Below, piece by piece: positions 9,103 through 17,755 of a stretch of 64,000 nucleotides of DNA (position 1 is its first letter; each line of letters begins with the position of its first letter). The notes beneath the pieces are model-generated. The model ran no database searches. It saw nothing but the letters and a program-made list of their open reading frames with translations, and had not been told where the DNA came from. Location: positions 1,736,001 through 1,800,000 of the forward strand of contig CAWGXG010000008.1 in the NCBI GenBank assembly GCA_963826505.1. Direction: 5' to 3'. The stretch is from CAWGXG01 sp963826505 (GTDB lineage: Bacteria > Chloroflexota > Anaerolineae > Aggregatilineales > Aggregatilineaceae). Both the position numbers and the translations under genes were made by a program.

Positions 9103-9762
9103 ATGAATACACGACCGGCCTGGGGACTGTTGCTGATCGGCGCGCTGATCGTGATCGCGCTGTTCTTTTCGCCGATCTGGCTCAAACAGTTTTCGGGCTA
9201 TATTGAGCAGGCGGCAGTCGTCGCGCCGTTTCCGGACGCGTTTTATGATCTGCCGAGTCAATCACAGGACCGCTATACAACGCTATACGCCACCAATCCG
9301 CAGTTGGCGATCGACCTCGTCGCGGCCCGGCTGGCTCCCCGTGAAGACATCGAGGAGCCGAATCTCCCGGCGATCGATCCGAATCCGGGTCTGGTGAAGG
9401 AACTTTTGTCGGGCAATTTCGTCACGTTGGACAATATTCGCGGCGCGAGCGGCTCTGCGACGTTATACCAGCTTTCGGACGGGCGGACCATCGTCCGCCT
9501 GCAAAATCTGGACTCGATCAACGGCCCCGATGTGCGTGTGATCCTCAGCGCCTATCCACGCCCGACCACCAAAGAAGATATGGATCAGGTGGCGCAGTAC
9601 CAGCTTGACCTTGGAGAACTGAAGGGCGCAATCGGCAACCAAAATTATCGCATTGATGATCCGGCCTTCAACGCGGACAATTATACGGAAGGCAGTGTCG
9701 TGCTATACTCAGCACGCTACGATCTCGTATTTAGTTTTGCGCCGCTGAGCGCGCCTCAGTAA
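9103..9762 (+). CDS. DM13 domain membrane-anchored protein
   Basis: A 219-residue protein with a single N-terminal membrane helix (residues about 8-28) and an outward-facing C-terminal DM13 domain. The domain shows GSATLYQLSDGRTIVRL, the strand LNxxNGPDVRVILS-like stretch, LGELKGAIGNQNY and SVVLYSARYDLVFSFAPL. DM13 domains are thought to take part in redox or protein-interaction roles at the cell surface. In this copy the canonical redox Cys is not visible. The gene is monocistronic and divergent from the metallo-hydrolase operon. Confidence 0.78.
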   Translation: MNTRPAWGLLLIGALIVIALFFSPIWLKQFSGYIEQAAVVAPFPDAFYDLPSQSQDRYTTLYATNPQLAIDLVAARLAPREDIEEPNLPAIDPNPGLVKELLSGNFVTLDNIRGASGSATLYQLSDGRTIVRLQNLDSINGPDVRVILSAYPRPTTKEDMDQVAQYQLDLGELKGAIGNQNYRIDDPAFNADNYTEGSVVLYSARYDLVFSFAPLSAPQ

Positions 9763-9831
9763 TAAGTGGCGCGGCCTGCGCCCGCAGACCGCACCGGTCG
9801 CCGTGCTATTGTTTTGACAAGGTGGTGTTCC

Positions 9832-10644
9832 ATGTTTGAACAGTCGCCCTATCTGGTTCCCCCCTACAGCGCGCTAGCCGAGGTGTACGATCGCGCCGGG
9901 CTGTCCGACTACACGCGCGATCACGTGCACAACTATATCAATTACGTGCAATCCATCGGATGGGCGGGCCGCCGCGTGCTTGATTTGGGCTGCGGCACAG
10001 GCGTGAGTTCCTGGCTGGTGGCCGGTCACGATCTGCGCGTCGCCGGGATCGACGCAAGTTCTCATATGTTAGCCCGCGCACAAGCCAGGGAAAAGCAGAA
10101 TAACACCGACAACGGCTCGCCTATGGTCTTTGACCCGCCCTCGTTTTACCAGATGGACATTCGCGAACTGGAGTCGCCACTGGGCGAAGTTGATCTCGTG
10201 CTGGCGATGGGCGGCGTGCTGAACGCGATCCAGAGTTTGCGCGACCTGGAAACCGTGTTTCACCGGGTACACGGCGTGTTGGAGGACGATAAGCTGTTTG
10301 TATTCGATATTCGTACAATCCGAGGGCTGAGTTCAAACTCAAGCAGCGACGATATGGTCCTGTATGACAACGGATACAACCTGATAGTCATCGTGCGCAG
10401 CCAGTTCTCGTTCGAGACGCTAAGCTGCACGCAACAAGTGATTATGTTCCAGCAGCAGGATCTGGCCTGGGATCGCAAAGACGAAGTCCATATCGAGCGC
10501 GGTTACCCGGCACAAGGCATATCCGCCCTGCTGGAACGCGCGGGCTTTTCCGTGGTGGCTGTGCTATCGCCGGACCTCTCCCCGTTCGATCCGATGGTCG
10601 ACCCCGAAGGGCGCGCCGTTTTCGTGGCGCAGAAACACGCCTGA
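9832..10644 (+). CDS. Class I SAM-dependent methyltransferase
   Basis: A 270-residue methyltransferase starting MFEQSPYLVPPYSALAEVYD, with AAGGTGG before the ATG at 9832. Motif I is RVLDLGCGTGVSSWLV, the acidic residue follows in VAGIDASSHML, and VDLVLAMGGVLNAI forms motif IV. The DRAGLSDYTRDHV and YDNGYN-containing region resemble SAM methylases often grouped with ubiquinone or glycine methyltransferases. It lies 69 bp after the DM13 gene and may be cotranscribed. The substrate is unknown. Confidence 0.8.
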   Translation: MFEQSPYLVPPYSALAEVYDRAGLSDYTRDHVHNYINYVQSIGWAGRRVLDLGCGTGVSSWLVAGHDLRVAGIDASSHMLARAQAREKQNNTDNGSPMVFDPPSFYQMDIRELESPLGEVDLVLAMGGVLNAIQSLRDLETVFHRVHGVLEDDKLFVFDIRTIRGLSSNSSSDDMVLYDNGYNLIVIVRSQFSFETLSCTQQVIMFQQQDLAWDRKDEVHIERGYPAQGISALLERAGFSVVAVLSPDLSPFDPMVDPEGRAVFVAQKHA

Positions 10645-10679
10645 CGTTTTGTCGCCGCGCCAGCGCGAAACCGAGCGGC

Positions 10680-11141
10680 TCACGTCGTCCAGGGAACAGC
10701 AGGCGCGGGTTTTTCCCACATCTGGATCACGATAGCGTCGCGATCACTTTGTACGACCTCGGTCGTCGTCGCATCTAGCCATTCCGGCGTACGCCCAACC
10801 AGCAGCCCGGCAGCGACCAGCGCCAACTGCAGCAGAATGGTCGTTTCGTGTACATCGGGAGCAGCCTGGGAATAGATCAACTGGATCGACACGCCGCGCT
10901 TGCCTTCCGCAGGGGGAAACCCGGTATCTTTGGCCAGCCAGGTGAGCAGTCTGCCCCAACGTTCGACGACGTTTTCGTCCTGGTCGCTGCGTTCCAGCGG
11001 CGGAAACGGAGCTGGAATCGTCAACTGAAAATGGGACCGGCGGCGGCCCTCCTCGCGCAGAATCGCATCGCGCAGTCCCTCCAATTCTTCATCAGTCACA
11101 TCTTCCAACAACCGTTCGAGGGGTTCTCGTGGTATCATCAT
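10680..11141 (-). CDS. Hypothetical protein (153 aa)
   Basis: I do not recognise this family. The N-terminus is a charged helix with repeated Glu and Arg (PREPLERLLEDVTDEELEGL), the middle mentions a possible alpha/beta core (VSIQLIYSQAAPDVHETTILLQLALVAAGLLVG), and the end reads AIVIQMWEKPAP. There is no signal peptide or long membrane helix. It is convergent with the preceding methyltransferase. Codon usage looks like its neighbours, which supports a real gene. Confidence 0.6.
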   Translation of the reverse strand: MMIPREPLERLLEDVTDEELEGLRDAILREEGRRRSHFQLTIPAPFPPLERSDQDENVVERWGRLLTWLAKDTGFPPAEGKRGVSIQLIYSQAAPDVHETTILLQLALVAAGLLVGRTPEWLDATTTEVVQSDRDAIVIQMWEKPAPAVPWTT

Positions 11142-11522
11142 CTTCTCCCGCGCGTGCGCTGCGCCGCCACGGCATGACGGGGCGGCGACCTCTGCTTAGC
11201 AGCGTATCACAAGCGCCGGTGGAGTGCAATCGTGTTGGTCCTCGCAGCGGTATTCCGGCGCGCAGAGGTCCAGCGTAGGTGCGCGGTGGGTTCGGCGGCG
11301 GTGATCCGACCAGCCCGCGCCACACGATCGATCCATAATGAAGATCAAGAAAGACGGGTGAAAAATCCCTGCAGCGCCGGGCATGAATATGCGGGGCGTG
11401 TTATGATTTATATGAGGGGTTTTCACACCTCCAGTCGCCGTCTGGCAGCGCAACCGTCAGAACACGGGCTGGTGGGCATAGTGACGAGACAGAGGGCGTG
11501 TGTACGCCGTTGAGTTGAGGGA
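11142..11522. other. 381 bp non-coding region with an inverted repeat
   Basis: No convincing gene. It holds an imperfect palindrome: GTGAAAAATCCC near 11358 faces GGGGTTTTCAC near 11417, enclosing a smaller stem (CGCCGGGCAT / ATGCGGGGCG). A TATGAT at 11402-11407 may be the -10 of the solute-binding protein gene that starts at 11523. Confidence 0.4.
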
Positions 11523-12593
11523 ATGACGATGACGAGAGGGTCAGCCGTGCGGACAAGAATATTGATCATCCTGGTGATCGCGGGATTGGCAGTGCTGCCC
11601 GCCGCGAGTACGCTGGCACAGGAACCGCTCCGTGTGTGGCACGCCATGGGTAGCGATTCCGCACGGGTATTGGCGGATGCTGCCAACAATTTCGGCTCGC
11701 AGGCGGGCGTGCCGGTCGAAGTACAAGCGGTTGATGCGCCGCTGCTGTTCGAAACGACGATGAAAGCCGTCTCCGGCGCGGACAACCCCGACGCGCTCAT
11801 CGCGGGTGATGAAGCCGCCGCGGGTTTGATCGAGAATGGGACGTTGGCAGCGGTGGATAGTGGCGGGGCCTTCTATCTCAAAGACTTGCTGTCCAATCTG
11901 CCCGATCTCGTCACCAAGAGCTGCGGGAATCAGGCGGTGACAGACTGTCTGTGGTCCGGCGCGGCGACCTCGCTGCCTGTGGCCACCCCCGATGCGAAAT
12001 CCGTCCAGCGCGCGCTGGATTGGCTGTGCGAGAATCCTGACCGGCTGCCCTTCTGCAAGGGTGGCACGGAGCCGGGTGCCCCGGTGGCGTGGAGCTTCAC
12101 GGTGTATCTGTTCAACGGGGATTGGCTGGCCAATAACGGACTGGAACCGCCGGTTAACGTCAAGGATGCGTTGGCGCTGCGTTCCGATTACGCGCTGTCC
12201 TTTGCGCAGGCGAGCGCCGACCGTATACCGTTGGCGAGCGACGTGGCACCCAATGTGATTGTGACTCTGCCTTCGACCGTTCTGGCCGCTCATCCGGCAG
12301 CGTTTCTGAACAGTTTGGGCAGCTTCTTCGATGCCGGGTACGTGGCGGTGGTTGGTGTGGAAACGGATAGCGTCTACGTATTGTCCGGCGCGCGCAACGC
12401 CCGCCAGGCGAACGCCTTTGCCCAGTTCATGGCCGCCAATGGGCAGGTCAAGGCGGCGCTGCTGTCGAACGCAGGCCTGTTGCCAGCGTTCACGTCCAGC
12501 GATCTGGCCAACTGGGGCCTGGATACGGACGAAGCGCGGGCTGTGCTGGGCGGGCTGGTGCTGCTTGTGACGTACGCGCAGCTCGCATACTAA
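11523..12593 (+). CDS. Extracellular solute-binding protein (ABC-type), orphan
   Basis: A 356-residue secreted protein with a signal peptide (hydrophobic 13-27, AQE cleavage region). The mature start LRVWHAMGSDSARVLADAANNF matches family 1 extracellular solute-binding proteins (maltose/glycerol-phosphate type), as does DALIAGDEAAAGLIENGTL. A later segment GARNARQANAFAQFMAANGQ also fits. There is no lipobox Cys. GAGGGA precedes the ATG. No permease or ATPase gene lies nearby, so it either serves a distant transporter or acts as a sensor. The ligand is unknown. Confidence 0.75.
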   Translation: MTMTRGSAVRTRILIILVIAGLAVLPAASTLAQEPLRVWHAMGSDSARVLADAANNFGSQAGVPVEVQAVDAPLLFETTMKAVSGADNPDALIAGDEAAAGLIENGTLAAVDSGGAFYLKDLLSNLPDLVTKSCGNQAVTDCLWSGAATSLPVATPDAKSVQRALDWLCENPDRLPFCKGGTEPGAPVAWSFTVYLFNGDWLANNGLEPPVNVKDALALRSDYALSFAQASADRIPLASDVAPNVIVTLPSTVLAAHPAAFLNSLGSFFDAGYVAVVGVETDSVYVLSGARNARQANAFAQFMAANGQVKAALLSNAGLLPAFTSSDLANWGLDTDEARAVLGGLVLLVTYAQLAY

Positions 12594-12628
12594 CACCATC
12601 TGAAAGGCGACCGTTTGCCGACCGTGTG

Positions 12629-12668
12629 CCTCTTCCTTCAGTCAGGCTGAGGGAAGAGGTGTTTGTAG
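12629..12668 (+). terminator. Rho-independent terminator after the solute-binding protein gene
   Basis: A 13 bp stem (CCTCTTCCTTCAG / CTGAGGGAAGAGG, one wobble pair) with a 5 nt loop, followed by TGTTTGTAGTT. Confidence 0.75.
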
Positions 12669-12739
12669 TTCTACTGCCGATATCTGGCTGGCAACGATGG
12701 TTCTCCGCGCGCAGTATGTGATGATGCTTTGCTGTCTGC

Positions 12740-12745
12740 TAGAAT
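12740..12745 (+). promoter_or_regulatory. -10 element just before a start codon
   Basis: TAGAAT ends 6 bp before the ATG at 12752, where transcription would be expected to begin. No Shine-Dalgarno sequence is visible, so the mRNA may be leaderless. The -35 is not clear. Confidence 0.4.
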
Positions 12746-12751
12746 CCCGGC

Positions 12752-13771
12752 ATGACAACTCTCGAAGACACTGCATTTCTGCTCGATTTTCTATTCCGCA
12801 CCGCCGCCGAAGGGATTCTGATCATGGAGTCACAGGGGGCGGTGGCGCGCGTCAATCCGGCGGCCGCTGCGATTCTGGGCGTGTCGCCCGACGCGCTGAT
12901 CGGCCAGCGCACCCCGGTCGTGCTCCGGTTTTCGCCGGGGCTAATGCGCCTAATGCAGGGGCGCGGCGCGCGGCAGAATCTGATCGATTTGCCGCACAAG
13001 CGTGTCGCGATGGGCATCTCCGAGGATCTGCCGGATGGCGGGCGGATCGTGCTGCTCCACGACATCACTGAACGCGCAGATCTGGACTCGCGCCGCGAAG
13101 CTTTGGTCCGTCAGGTAGCGCACGATTTCCGCAATCCGCTAAATGCCCTGGACGGGTACGCAGATCTGGTCGCGCGCCTAGGAAATCTGTCACCCGAGCA
13201 GGACAAGTTTGTGGGCCGCGTGCGCCAGACAGCACAGAAGCTTTATGATCTGTCCGAGACACTTGTCGATTTGGCATGGATCGAAGCCGGGATGGCGCTC
13301 AACCCCCAGCCGTGTGAGCTGGCGCACTTGATCCGCGAGGCGGCTGACGAAGTCGCCAAAGAGGCGCAGTTGAATGGGATCACCATCGTGATTAGTTTGC
13401 AAGACCCCATCCCCACGTTGATTGGCGATCCGCAGCGCCTGCGCCAGATGTTGATCTGTCTGCTGAAGAACGCCGTGCGCTACTCCTACCCGGAATCGAA
13501 CGTGGCAATCCATGCCTGGCAGGACGGCGTCGAGGTGTACTGTTCGGTGGGTGACCAGGGTTTTGGCATCACCCCTGGCGAGGTGGACATGATCTGGGAT
13601 CGGATGTGGCGCTCCAACGACGAGCGAGTGCGAAATGTGCGGGGCGGTGGCATTGGCTTGACCTTCGCACGGGCGATCATTCAGCGGCACGGCGGGCGGA
13701 TCTGGGCCGAGAGTGAGCTGGATGTCGGCACCACAGTCACGTTTGTGCTGCCCTTGGCGGAGGGGTGGTGA
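12752..13771 (+). CDS. PAS-domain sensor histidine kinase, soluble
   Basis: A 339-residue cytoplasmic kinase without membrane helices. Residues about 10-95 form a PAS domain (IMESQGAVARVNPAAAAILG). HisKA has the phosphorylatable His in VAHDFRNPLNALDGYA, and HATPase_c has LLKNAVRYSYPESN, GDQGFGI and GGGIGLTFARAI. The PAS domain is the likely input. No response regulator is adjacent. It ends 2 bp before a GNAT gene, so they are probably cotranscribed. A TAGAAT immediately upstream suggests a leaderless transcript. Confidence 0.88.
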   Translation: MTTLEDTAFLLDFLFRTAAEGILIMESQGAVARVNPAAAAILGVSPDALIGQRTPVVLRFSPGLMRLMQGRGARQNLIDLPHKRVAMGISEDLPDGGRIVLLHDITERADLDSRREALVRQVAHDFRNPLNALDGYADLVARLGNLSPEQDKFVGRVRQTAQKLYDLSETLVDLAWIEAGMALNPQPCELAHLIREAADEVAKEAQLNGITIVISLQDPIPTLIGDPQRLRQMLICLLKNAVRYSYPESNVAIHAWQDGVEVYCSVGDQGFGITPGEVDMIWDRMWRSNDERVRNVRGGGIGLTFARAIIQRHGGRIWAESELDVGTTVTFVLPLAEGW

Positions 13772-13773
13772 GC

Positions 13774-14574
13774 ATGGCCGATCCGCTGTTGGTGCCGGCG
13801 CTGGCGTGTATCGACGATTTTTATGCCCGCATGTTCCGCGACTGGCCGAGTGCCGTCACGCAGAGCCAGATCACCCACACGCTTTCGTTCAGCGGCGATC
13901 GCTACCTGACCGGCGCAAACCACCTGTGGCCGCGCCGCGCGGACGCGCTGTCGCCGGGCGTGCTGGCCGAAGCGGAAACCTTCTTTGCCCCTTTCGGAGC
14001 GGCGTGGAGTGTGATCTACGCGGACACGGCCATGCCGGACGCCGAACTGCGCTTGGGCGAGCGCGGCTATTTCATGCGCTGGCAGTCGCCGCTGCTGGTG
14101 CTCGACACACCGCCGCCACCGCGCGTGCCTCTTGAGCCGGGTATCCGTATCGAGCGCGCCTCCACACCGGAGCAACTGCGCGACGCGCAAGCCGTGATGG
14201 CGGAAGCCTTCTCGACCGGCGCGGCGGTGAACGATCGTGTCGTGCGACCGTCTCACCTGGAAGAACCGGGCGTATTCCATTACCTGCTGACGGTGGACGG
14301 CGAACCGACTTCCTGCGCGACGCTGGCGTATTACAATGGACTGGCAGGCATCTGGAATGTGGGCACACGTTACCCCCACCGGCGCAAGGGTTACGCGCGC
14401 ATGCTGATGATGGCCCTGATGACCGATCTCGCCCGGGATGGGCGGACGGCTTCGGTGTTGATGGCGTCCGCGAGTGGACGCCCGTTGTACGATCAGCTTG
14501 GCTACCGGCAGATCGCCACCGTGTGTTATATGGCTCCGCCCCCGCCTCACCGCCTGCGCGGTCCGCGCCGTTAG
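13774..14574 (+). CDS. GNAT family N-acetyltransferase
   Basis: A 266-residue protein. The C-terminal half is a GNAT domain: IWNVGTRYPHRRKGYARMLM contains the acetyl-CoA pyrophosphate loop (R-x-x-G-x-A type), and SGRPLYDQLGYRQIATVCYM gives the typical final strand. The N-terminal half (about residues 1-120) shows no recognised fold and may recognise the substrate. The ATG at 13774 has GGAGG upstream and follows the kinase stop by 2 bp. Its last 4 bp overlap the convergent 14571 gene. The acceptor is unknown. Confidence 0.8.
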   Translation: MADPLLVPALACIDDFYARMFRDWPSAVTQSQITHTLSFSGDRYLTGANHLWPRRADALSPGVLAEAETFFAPFGAAWSVIYADTAMPDAELRLGERGYFMRWQSPLLVLDTPPPPRVPLEPGIRIERASTPEQLRDAQAVMAEAFSTGAAVNDRVVRPSHLEEPGVFHYLLTVDGEPTSCATLAYYNGLAGIWNVGTRYPHRRKGYARMLMMALMTDLARDGRTASVLMASASGRPLYDQLGYRQIATVCYMAPPPPHRLRGPRR

Positions 14575-15152
14575 TCCAAGTCCTGGGGCAGCCACTGACC
14601 GGCATCGGGTGCATCCAGCGCGAAGATGCTCAGCAGCAAGCGGCTGCGCGCGGCGTAATATACCGCGTAGGGCGCGCCCACCCGCATTGGCAGATCGTCG
14701 GGCACGAGAAACGGCGCGAACGAGTAATCCCCGATGATATACGAAAACGGCAGTTCCGGGCGATGCCCCTCGGAAATGTGGATTTCGAGCGGGCCGTGAG
14801 CCACGCGCACCGGGCGCCGCATGAATCCTTCCGGCAGAAACATATCTACGTTGACGCCGATCAACCCCACGAACATCACCAGCAGCAAGACCGCCACCGC
14901 CGTGAAGATCACGCTGCCCAGCGTCGGGATCGGCGGGTTGTCCATGACGTACACCGCCCCCACCTGAACCAGCAGCGCCAGCGGGCACAGCAACAGGATC
15001 AATGCGCCCAACCCGGTGATCAGCGCCAGACGACGCTGGGAGGACGTCAACCGTCCAGCGCGATTGACGGTCAATTTGAGGGCCATTTCCGGCGAAGCGG
15101 TCGGGACAGCGGGATTCGGGGGATAAGGTGTTACTGAGTTCACGGGCAGCAT
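14571..15152 (-). CDS. Hypothetical two-helix membrane protein
   Basis: I do not recognise this 193-residue protein. A short cytoplasmic N-terminus leads into two membrane helices (about residues 42-66 and 78-102), followed by an extracytoplasmic or cytoplasmic C-terminal domain of about 85 residues with LEIHISEGHRPELPFSY and LLLSIFALDAPD. Its stop codon overlaps the end of the convergent GNAT gene. It lies 25 bp downstream of the lipoprotein beta-propeller gene on the same strand and may share its transcript. Confidence 0.6.
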   Translation of the reverse strand: MLPVNSVTPYPPNPAVPTASPEMALKLTVNRAGRLTSSQRRLALITGLGALILLLCPLALLVQVGAVYVMDNPPIPTLGSVIFTAVAVLLLVMFVGLIGVNVDMFLPEGFMRRPVRVAHGPLEIHISEGHRPELPFSYIIGDYSFAPFLVPDDLPMRVGAPYAVYYAARSRLLLSIFALDAPDAGQWLPQDLD

Positions 15153-15176
15153 CTCCGGCAGAGCCTATGCAAGAAA

Positions 15177-16496
15177 TCAGGGCGCGGGGGTAGCCGTAGG
15201 CGAAGGATCGGTGATCGGGCGCGGGCGGTAGCGCAGAATGCGCCCCTCCTCCACGGCCACGTAGATCCAGCCTTCCGGGCTAACGGCTACGTCCGACGGA
15301 TGAAACGGGAAGAAACCCATCCCGGCCAGCGACAGCTCGGATTGAGGCAGATCGTCAAAGGTTGAGCCATTCTCGGTGGTTGGCGCGACCCAATCCTGGC
15401 CGCCGTCTGGCTGGCCGTCCGCGCCAAAACCGATCACGGTTACGCCGAAGCCGGTTGGCTCCAGCACGTCCCACGATCCGCGCAGCGCGACCAGCAGATC
15501 GCCCTGCCAGAACGGATAGCGATCCGATGGGTAGAACGCTACGCCGCTCGGGCTACTCTGGGCCGGAAACGTCACAGCGGGCGGCAGCGCAGCCGCACAA
15601 GCGACCGGATTTGGCGCGGGCTGTGCGCCGGTGCCACAGACGCCGAACCCGAAATCCGCTATCTTGCCGTCCAGATCGCCCGGCACGCGGTTCAACTCAT
15701 CGGGCGGGCCGTGTTTGTCCGCGCCCGGCACGATGTGCCCCTCGTCGGCGATCCACAACTCGCCCGTCAGCGGATTCCAATCGAAGTCGCGCGGGTTTTT
15801 CAGCCCGGTTGCGATGACGCGCGGGTCACTGCCGTCAGGCGCGTAGGATACCACCTGGCCCGGCCGATTCGTGCAGCTTTCGCACGCCGCGCCCACGCTG
15901 ATAACTACACGCCCGTCTGGCCCGATGCGCACGCTGCCCGGCCAGAAGCCCGGGCCGCCGGGCAGATCGCGTACCAGGACGTGCGCCTCCCCAAAGCGGC
16001 CATCCGGCGTACGATCCAGCCGCAGCAGTCCACCCACCGACAGGACGTACAGCGAGTCGCCATCGGGCGCGACGCTGGTCGGCAGGGTCAAACCGTCGGC
16101 CACAAGGCGCTCGTCATCCGGGAAAGTGTCGCCGTCAGTGTCGGTCAGCGCAGCGATCGTACCTGCTGCTGTATGCACGAGGTACAGTGTGCCGTCCGAC
16201 CCAAAGGCCAACGCGGAGAGATTGGGCGCGGCTTGCGGCGCGATGACCTCATCGTAAATCACTTCAACGCAGGTGGTCGTGATATCGTAATAGGGTAGCC
16301 CGTAGACGAAACGGCACGGCGGCCCGTCCGCTTGCAGCGGGGGATGTGGCGTACGTAGTGGCGCATCAGCCGCGGTACGGCCAGACGCACAGCCTGCCAG
16401 CATCAACACGACAATTCCCGCGCTCAGGGCGGCCATCAGCCAAGCTATCTGCCGGGATCCGCCCGTCGACGGCCCTGATGTGTTGGAATATGCCAT
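15177..16496 (-). CDS. Lipoprotein, PQQ sugar dehydrogenase/NHL-like beta-propeller
   Basis: A roughly 439-residue lipoprotein. The signal ends in a lipobox (VLMLAGC) and is followed by a Pro/Thr-rich linker. Repeated blade motifs (LSALAFGSDGTLYLVHT, LPTSVAPDGDSLYVLS, VRIGPDGRVVISVG, PRDFDWNPLTGELWIADEG, PSDVAVSPEGWIYVAVEEGRI) match soluble aldose sugar dehydrogenase-like and NHL propellers. Whether it binds PQQ is not clear. The start at 16496 is chosen for GGATGGAG upstream; ATG codons a few residues earlier are possible. It probably sits on the outer face of the membrane. Confidence 0.75.
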   Translation of the reverse strand: MAYSNTSGPSTGGSRQIAWLMAALSAGIVVLMLAGCASGRTAADAPLRTPHPPLQADGPPCRFVYGLPYYDITTTCVEVIYDEVIAPQAAPNLSALAFGSDGTLYLVHTAAGTIAALTDTDGDTFPDDERLVADGLTLPTSVAPDGDSLYVLSVGGLLRLDRTPDGRFGEAHVLVRDLPGGPGFWPGSVRIGPDGRVVISVGAACESCTNRPGQVVSYAPDGSDPRVIATGLKNPRDFDWNPLTGELWIADEGHIVPGADKHGPPDELNRVPGDLDGKIADFGFGVCGTGAQPAPNPVACAAALPPAVTFPAQSSPSGVAFYPSDRYPFWQGDLLVALRGSWDVLEPTGFGVTVIGFGADGQPDGGQDWVAPTTENGSTFDDLPQSELSLAGMGFFPFHPSDVAVSPEGWIYVAVEEGRILRYRPRPITDPSPTATPAP

Positions 16497-16779
16497 GCGC
16501 TCCATCCGTGAGAGTCGCTGCCTGCCTTCGGGCGCGATCATAGCCTGCCCTGCCAGATCGCGCTATGTGCACGCGAACGCCCCCAGAGTTGCGCACCTGG
16601 TTGACTTTCGAGGATGGGTTGTTGTTCAATTAGTGAGGGACTAAAGTCCAATAAGCGTCGCATGCGAGGACCTTACGCCGCCGCGCGCCTGAATTTAAGC
16701 ACTATGTCATGTTCGTGCCCTGGTGTCTAGTGCGCGGGAGGGCTTGTGAGGTGTTCGACCAACCTAAGGAGAGATCACA

Positions 16780-17628
16780 TTGTCACGCAGATATTTGAAA
16801 TCACTTATTTTGATAGCCGTACTACTTATGACCGCTTCTGTCCTGACCGGTTGCAAGGGGGGCACAGGCGAAACTGGCCCGCGCGGCCCTGCAGGGCCTC
16901 AAGGCGAGGTTGGGCCAGCCGGGCCACAAGGCGAGGTTGGTCCAGCGGGTCCGAAGGGCGATACCGGCGAGGCTGGCCCACAGGGTCCACAAGGCGAAAC
17001 GGGACCCGCAGGTCCCGCAGGACCGCAGGGTGACGTGGGCCCGGCTGGGCCGCAGGGCCAACAAGGTGTGCCAGGGGAAGCGGGTCCGGCGGGCCCGGCA
17101 GGTCCAACCGGTCCCAAGGGGGACACTGGGGATACTGGCCCGGCGGGTCCGCAGGGTGACGTTGGCCCGGCTGGCCCACAGGGCGCACAGGGTGCGCAAG
17201 GCGACACTGGGCCCGCGGGTCCAGCAGGTCCGGCAGGGCCGAAAGGTGACACCGGTGCAGCGGGCGCGCCGGGCGAAACCGGTCCGCAAGGTGAGACGGG
17301 ACCGGCAGGTCCGCAAGGTGCGCAAGGTGCGCAAGGACCTCAGGGCGATCAGGGGCCGCAAGGCGAAACCGGGCCTGCTGGCCCCGCGGGCGGCTTGAGC
17401 GGTTATGAAATTGTGTCGAGGTCTGTCTCGATGAACGGCAGCGGCAATGCTCTGGTCGCCTGCCCGGATGGCAAGATTATCCTGGGCGGCGGCGCGGAAG
17501 CGTCGGTCGATTCGGTCGTGATTTCGACCAGCCGCCCGGTCAGCAGCATGCAGTGGCTGGTGGTTGCCAAAGGTGACGGCGACTATGATATGACGCTGTA
17601 CGCAATCTGCGCGCAGGCCGCCGAATAG
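16780..17628 (+). CDS. Collagen-like triple-helix lipoprotein
   Basis: A 282-residue surface protein. A lipobox (SVLTGC, Cys 25) precedes about 59 uninterrupted Gly-X-Y triplets (residues 27 to about 203), rich in GPA, GPQ, GET, GDT and GPK. A 76-residue globular end follows (SGYEIVSRSVSMNGSGNALV onward). Bacterial collagen-like proteins of this form trimerise into rods; GPK-GDT type triplets favour inter-chain salt bridges. The start is TTG at 16780, supported by AAGGAGAG about 6 nt upstream. A strong terminator follows, so it is monocistronic. Its role (adhesion, spacing, matrix) is unknown. Confidence 0.88.
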   Translation: MSRRYLKSLILIAVLLMTASVLTGCKGGTGETGPRGPAGPQGEVGPAGPQGEVGPAGPKGDTGEAGPQGPQGETGPAGPAGPQGDVGPAGPQGQQGVPGEAGPAGPAGPTGPKGDTGDTGPAGPQGDVGPAGPQGAQGAQGDTGPAGPAGPAGPKGDTGAAGAPGETGPQGETGPAGPQGAQGAQGPQGDQGPQGETGPAGPAGGLSGYEIVSRSVSMNGSGNALVACPDGKIILGGGAEASVDSVVISTSRPVSSMQWLVVAKGDGDYDMTLYAICAQAAE

Positions 17629-17650
17629 TATCAACGTGGCCATCAACCGG

Positions 17651-17676
17651 GGCCGGGGACATCCCCGGCCTTTTTT
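17651..17676 (+). terminator. Rho-independent terminator after the collagen-like gene
   Basis: A perfect GGCCGGGG / CCCCGGCC stem with a 4 nt loop followed directly by TTTTTT. Confidence 0.92.
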
Positions 17677-17755
17677 GTTGGGCGTACGGTGTACGCTATT
17701 GGCGGCGACGAACGAGTCTGCTACAATGCGGCGCGGTGTGCCGGGAGGGGTCCGT

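Noticed and set aside
13681..14988. 435-residue minus-strand open frame
   Set aside because: Crosses the kinase end, the GNAT gene and the membrane protein gene antisense; Arg/His-rich artefact.
16858..17390. Possible CRISPR or tandem-repeat array
   Set aside because: The repetition is due to Gly-X-Y codons in a coding frame; there are no constant repeats with unique spacers.
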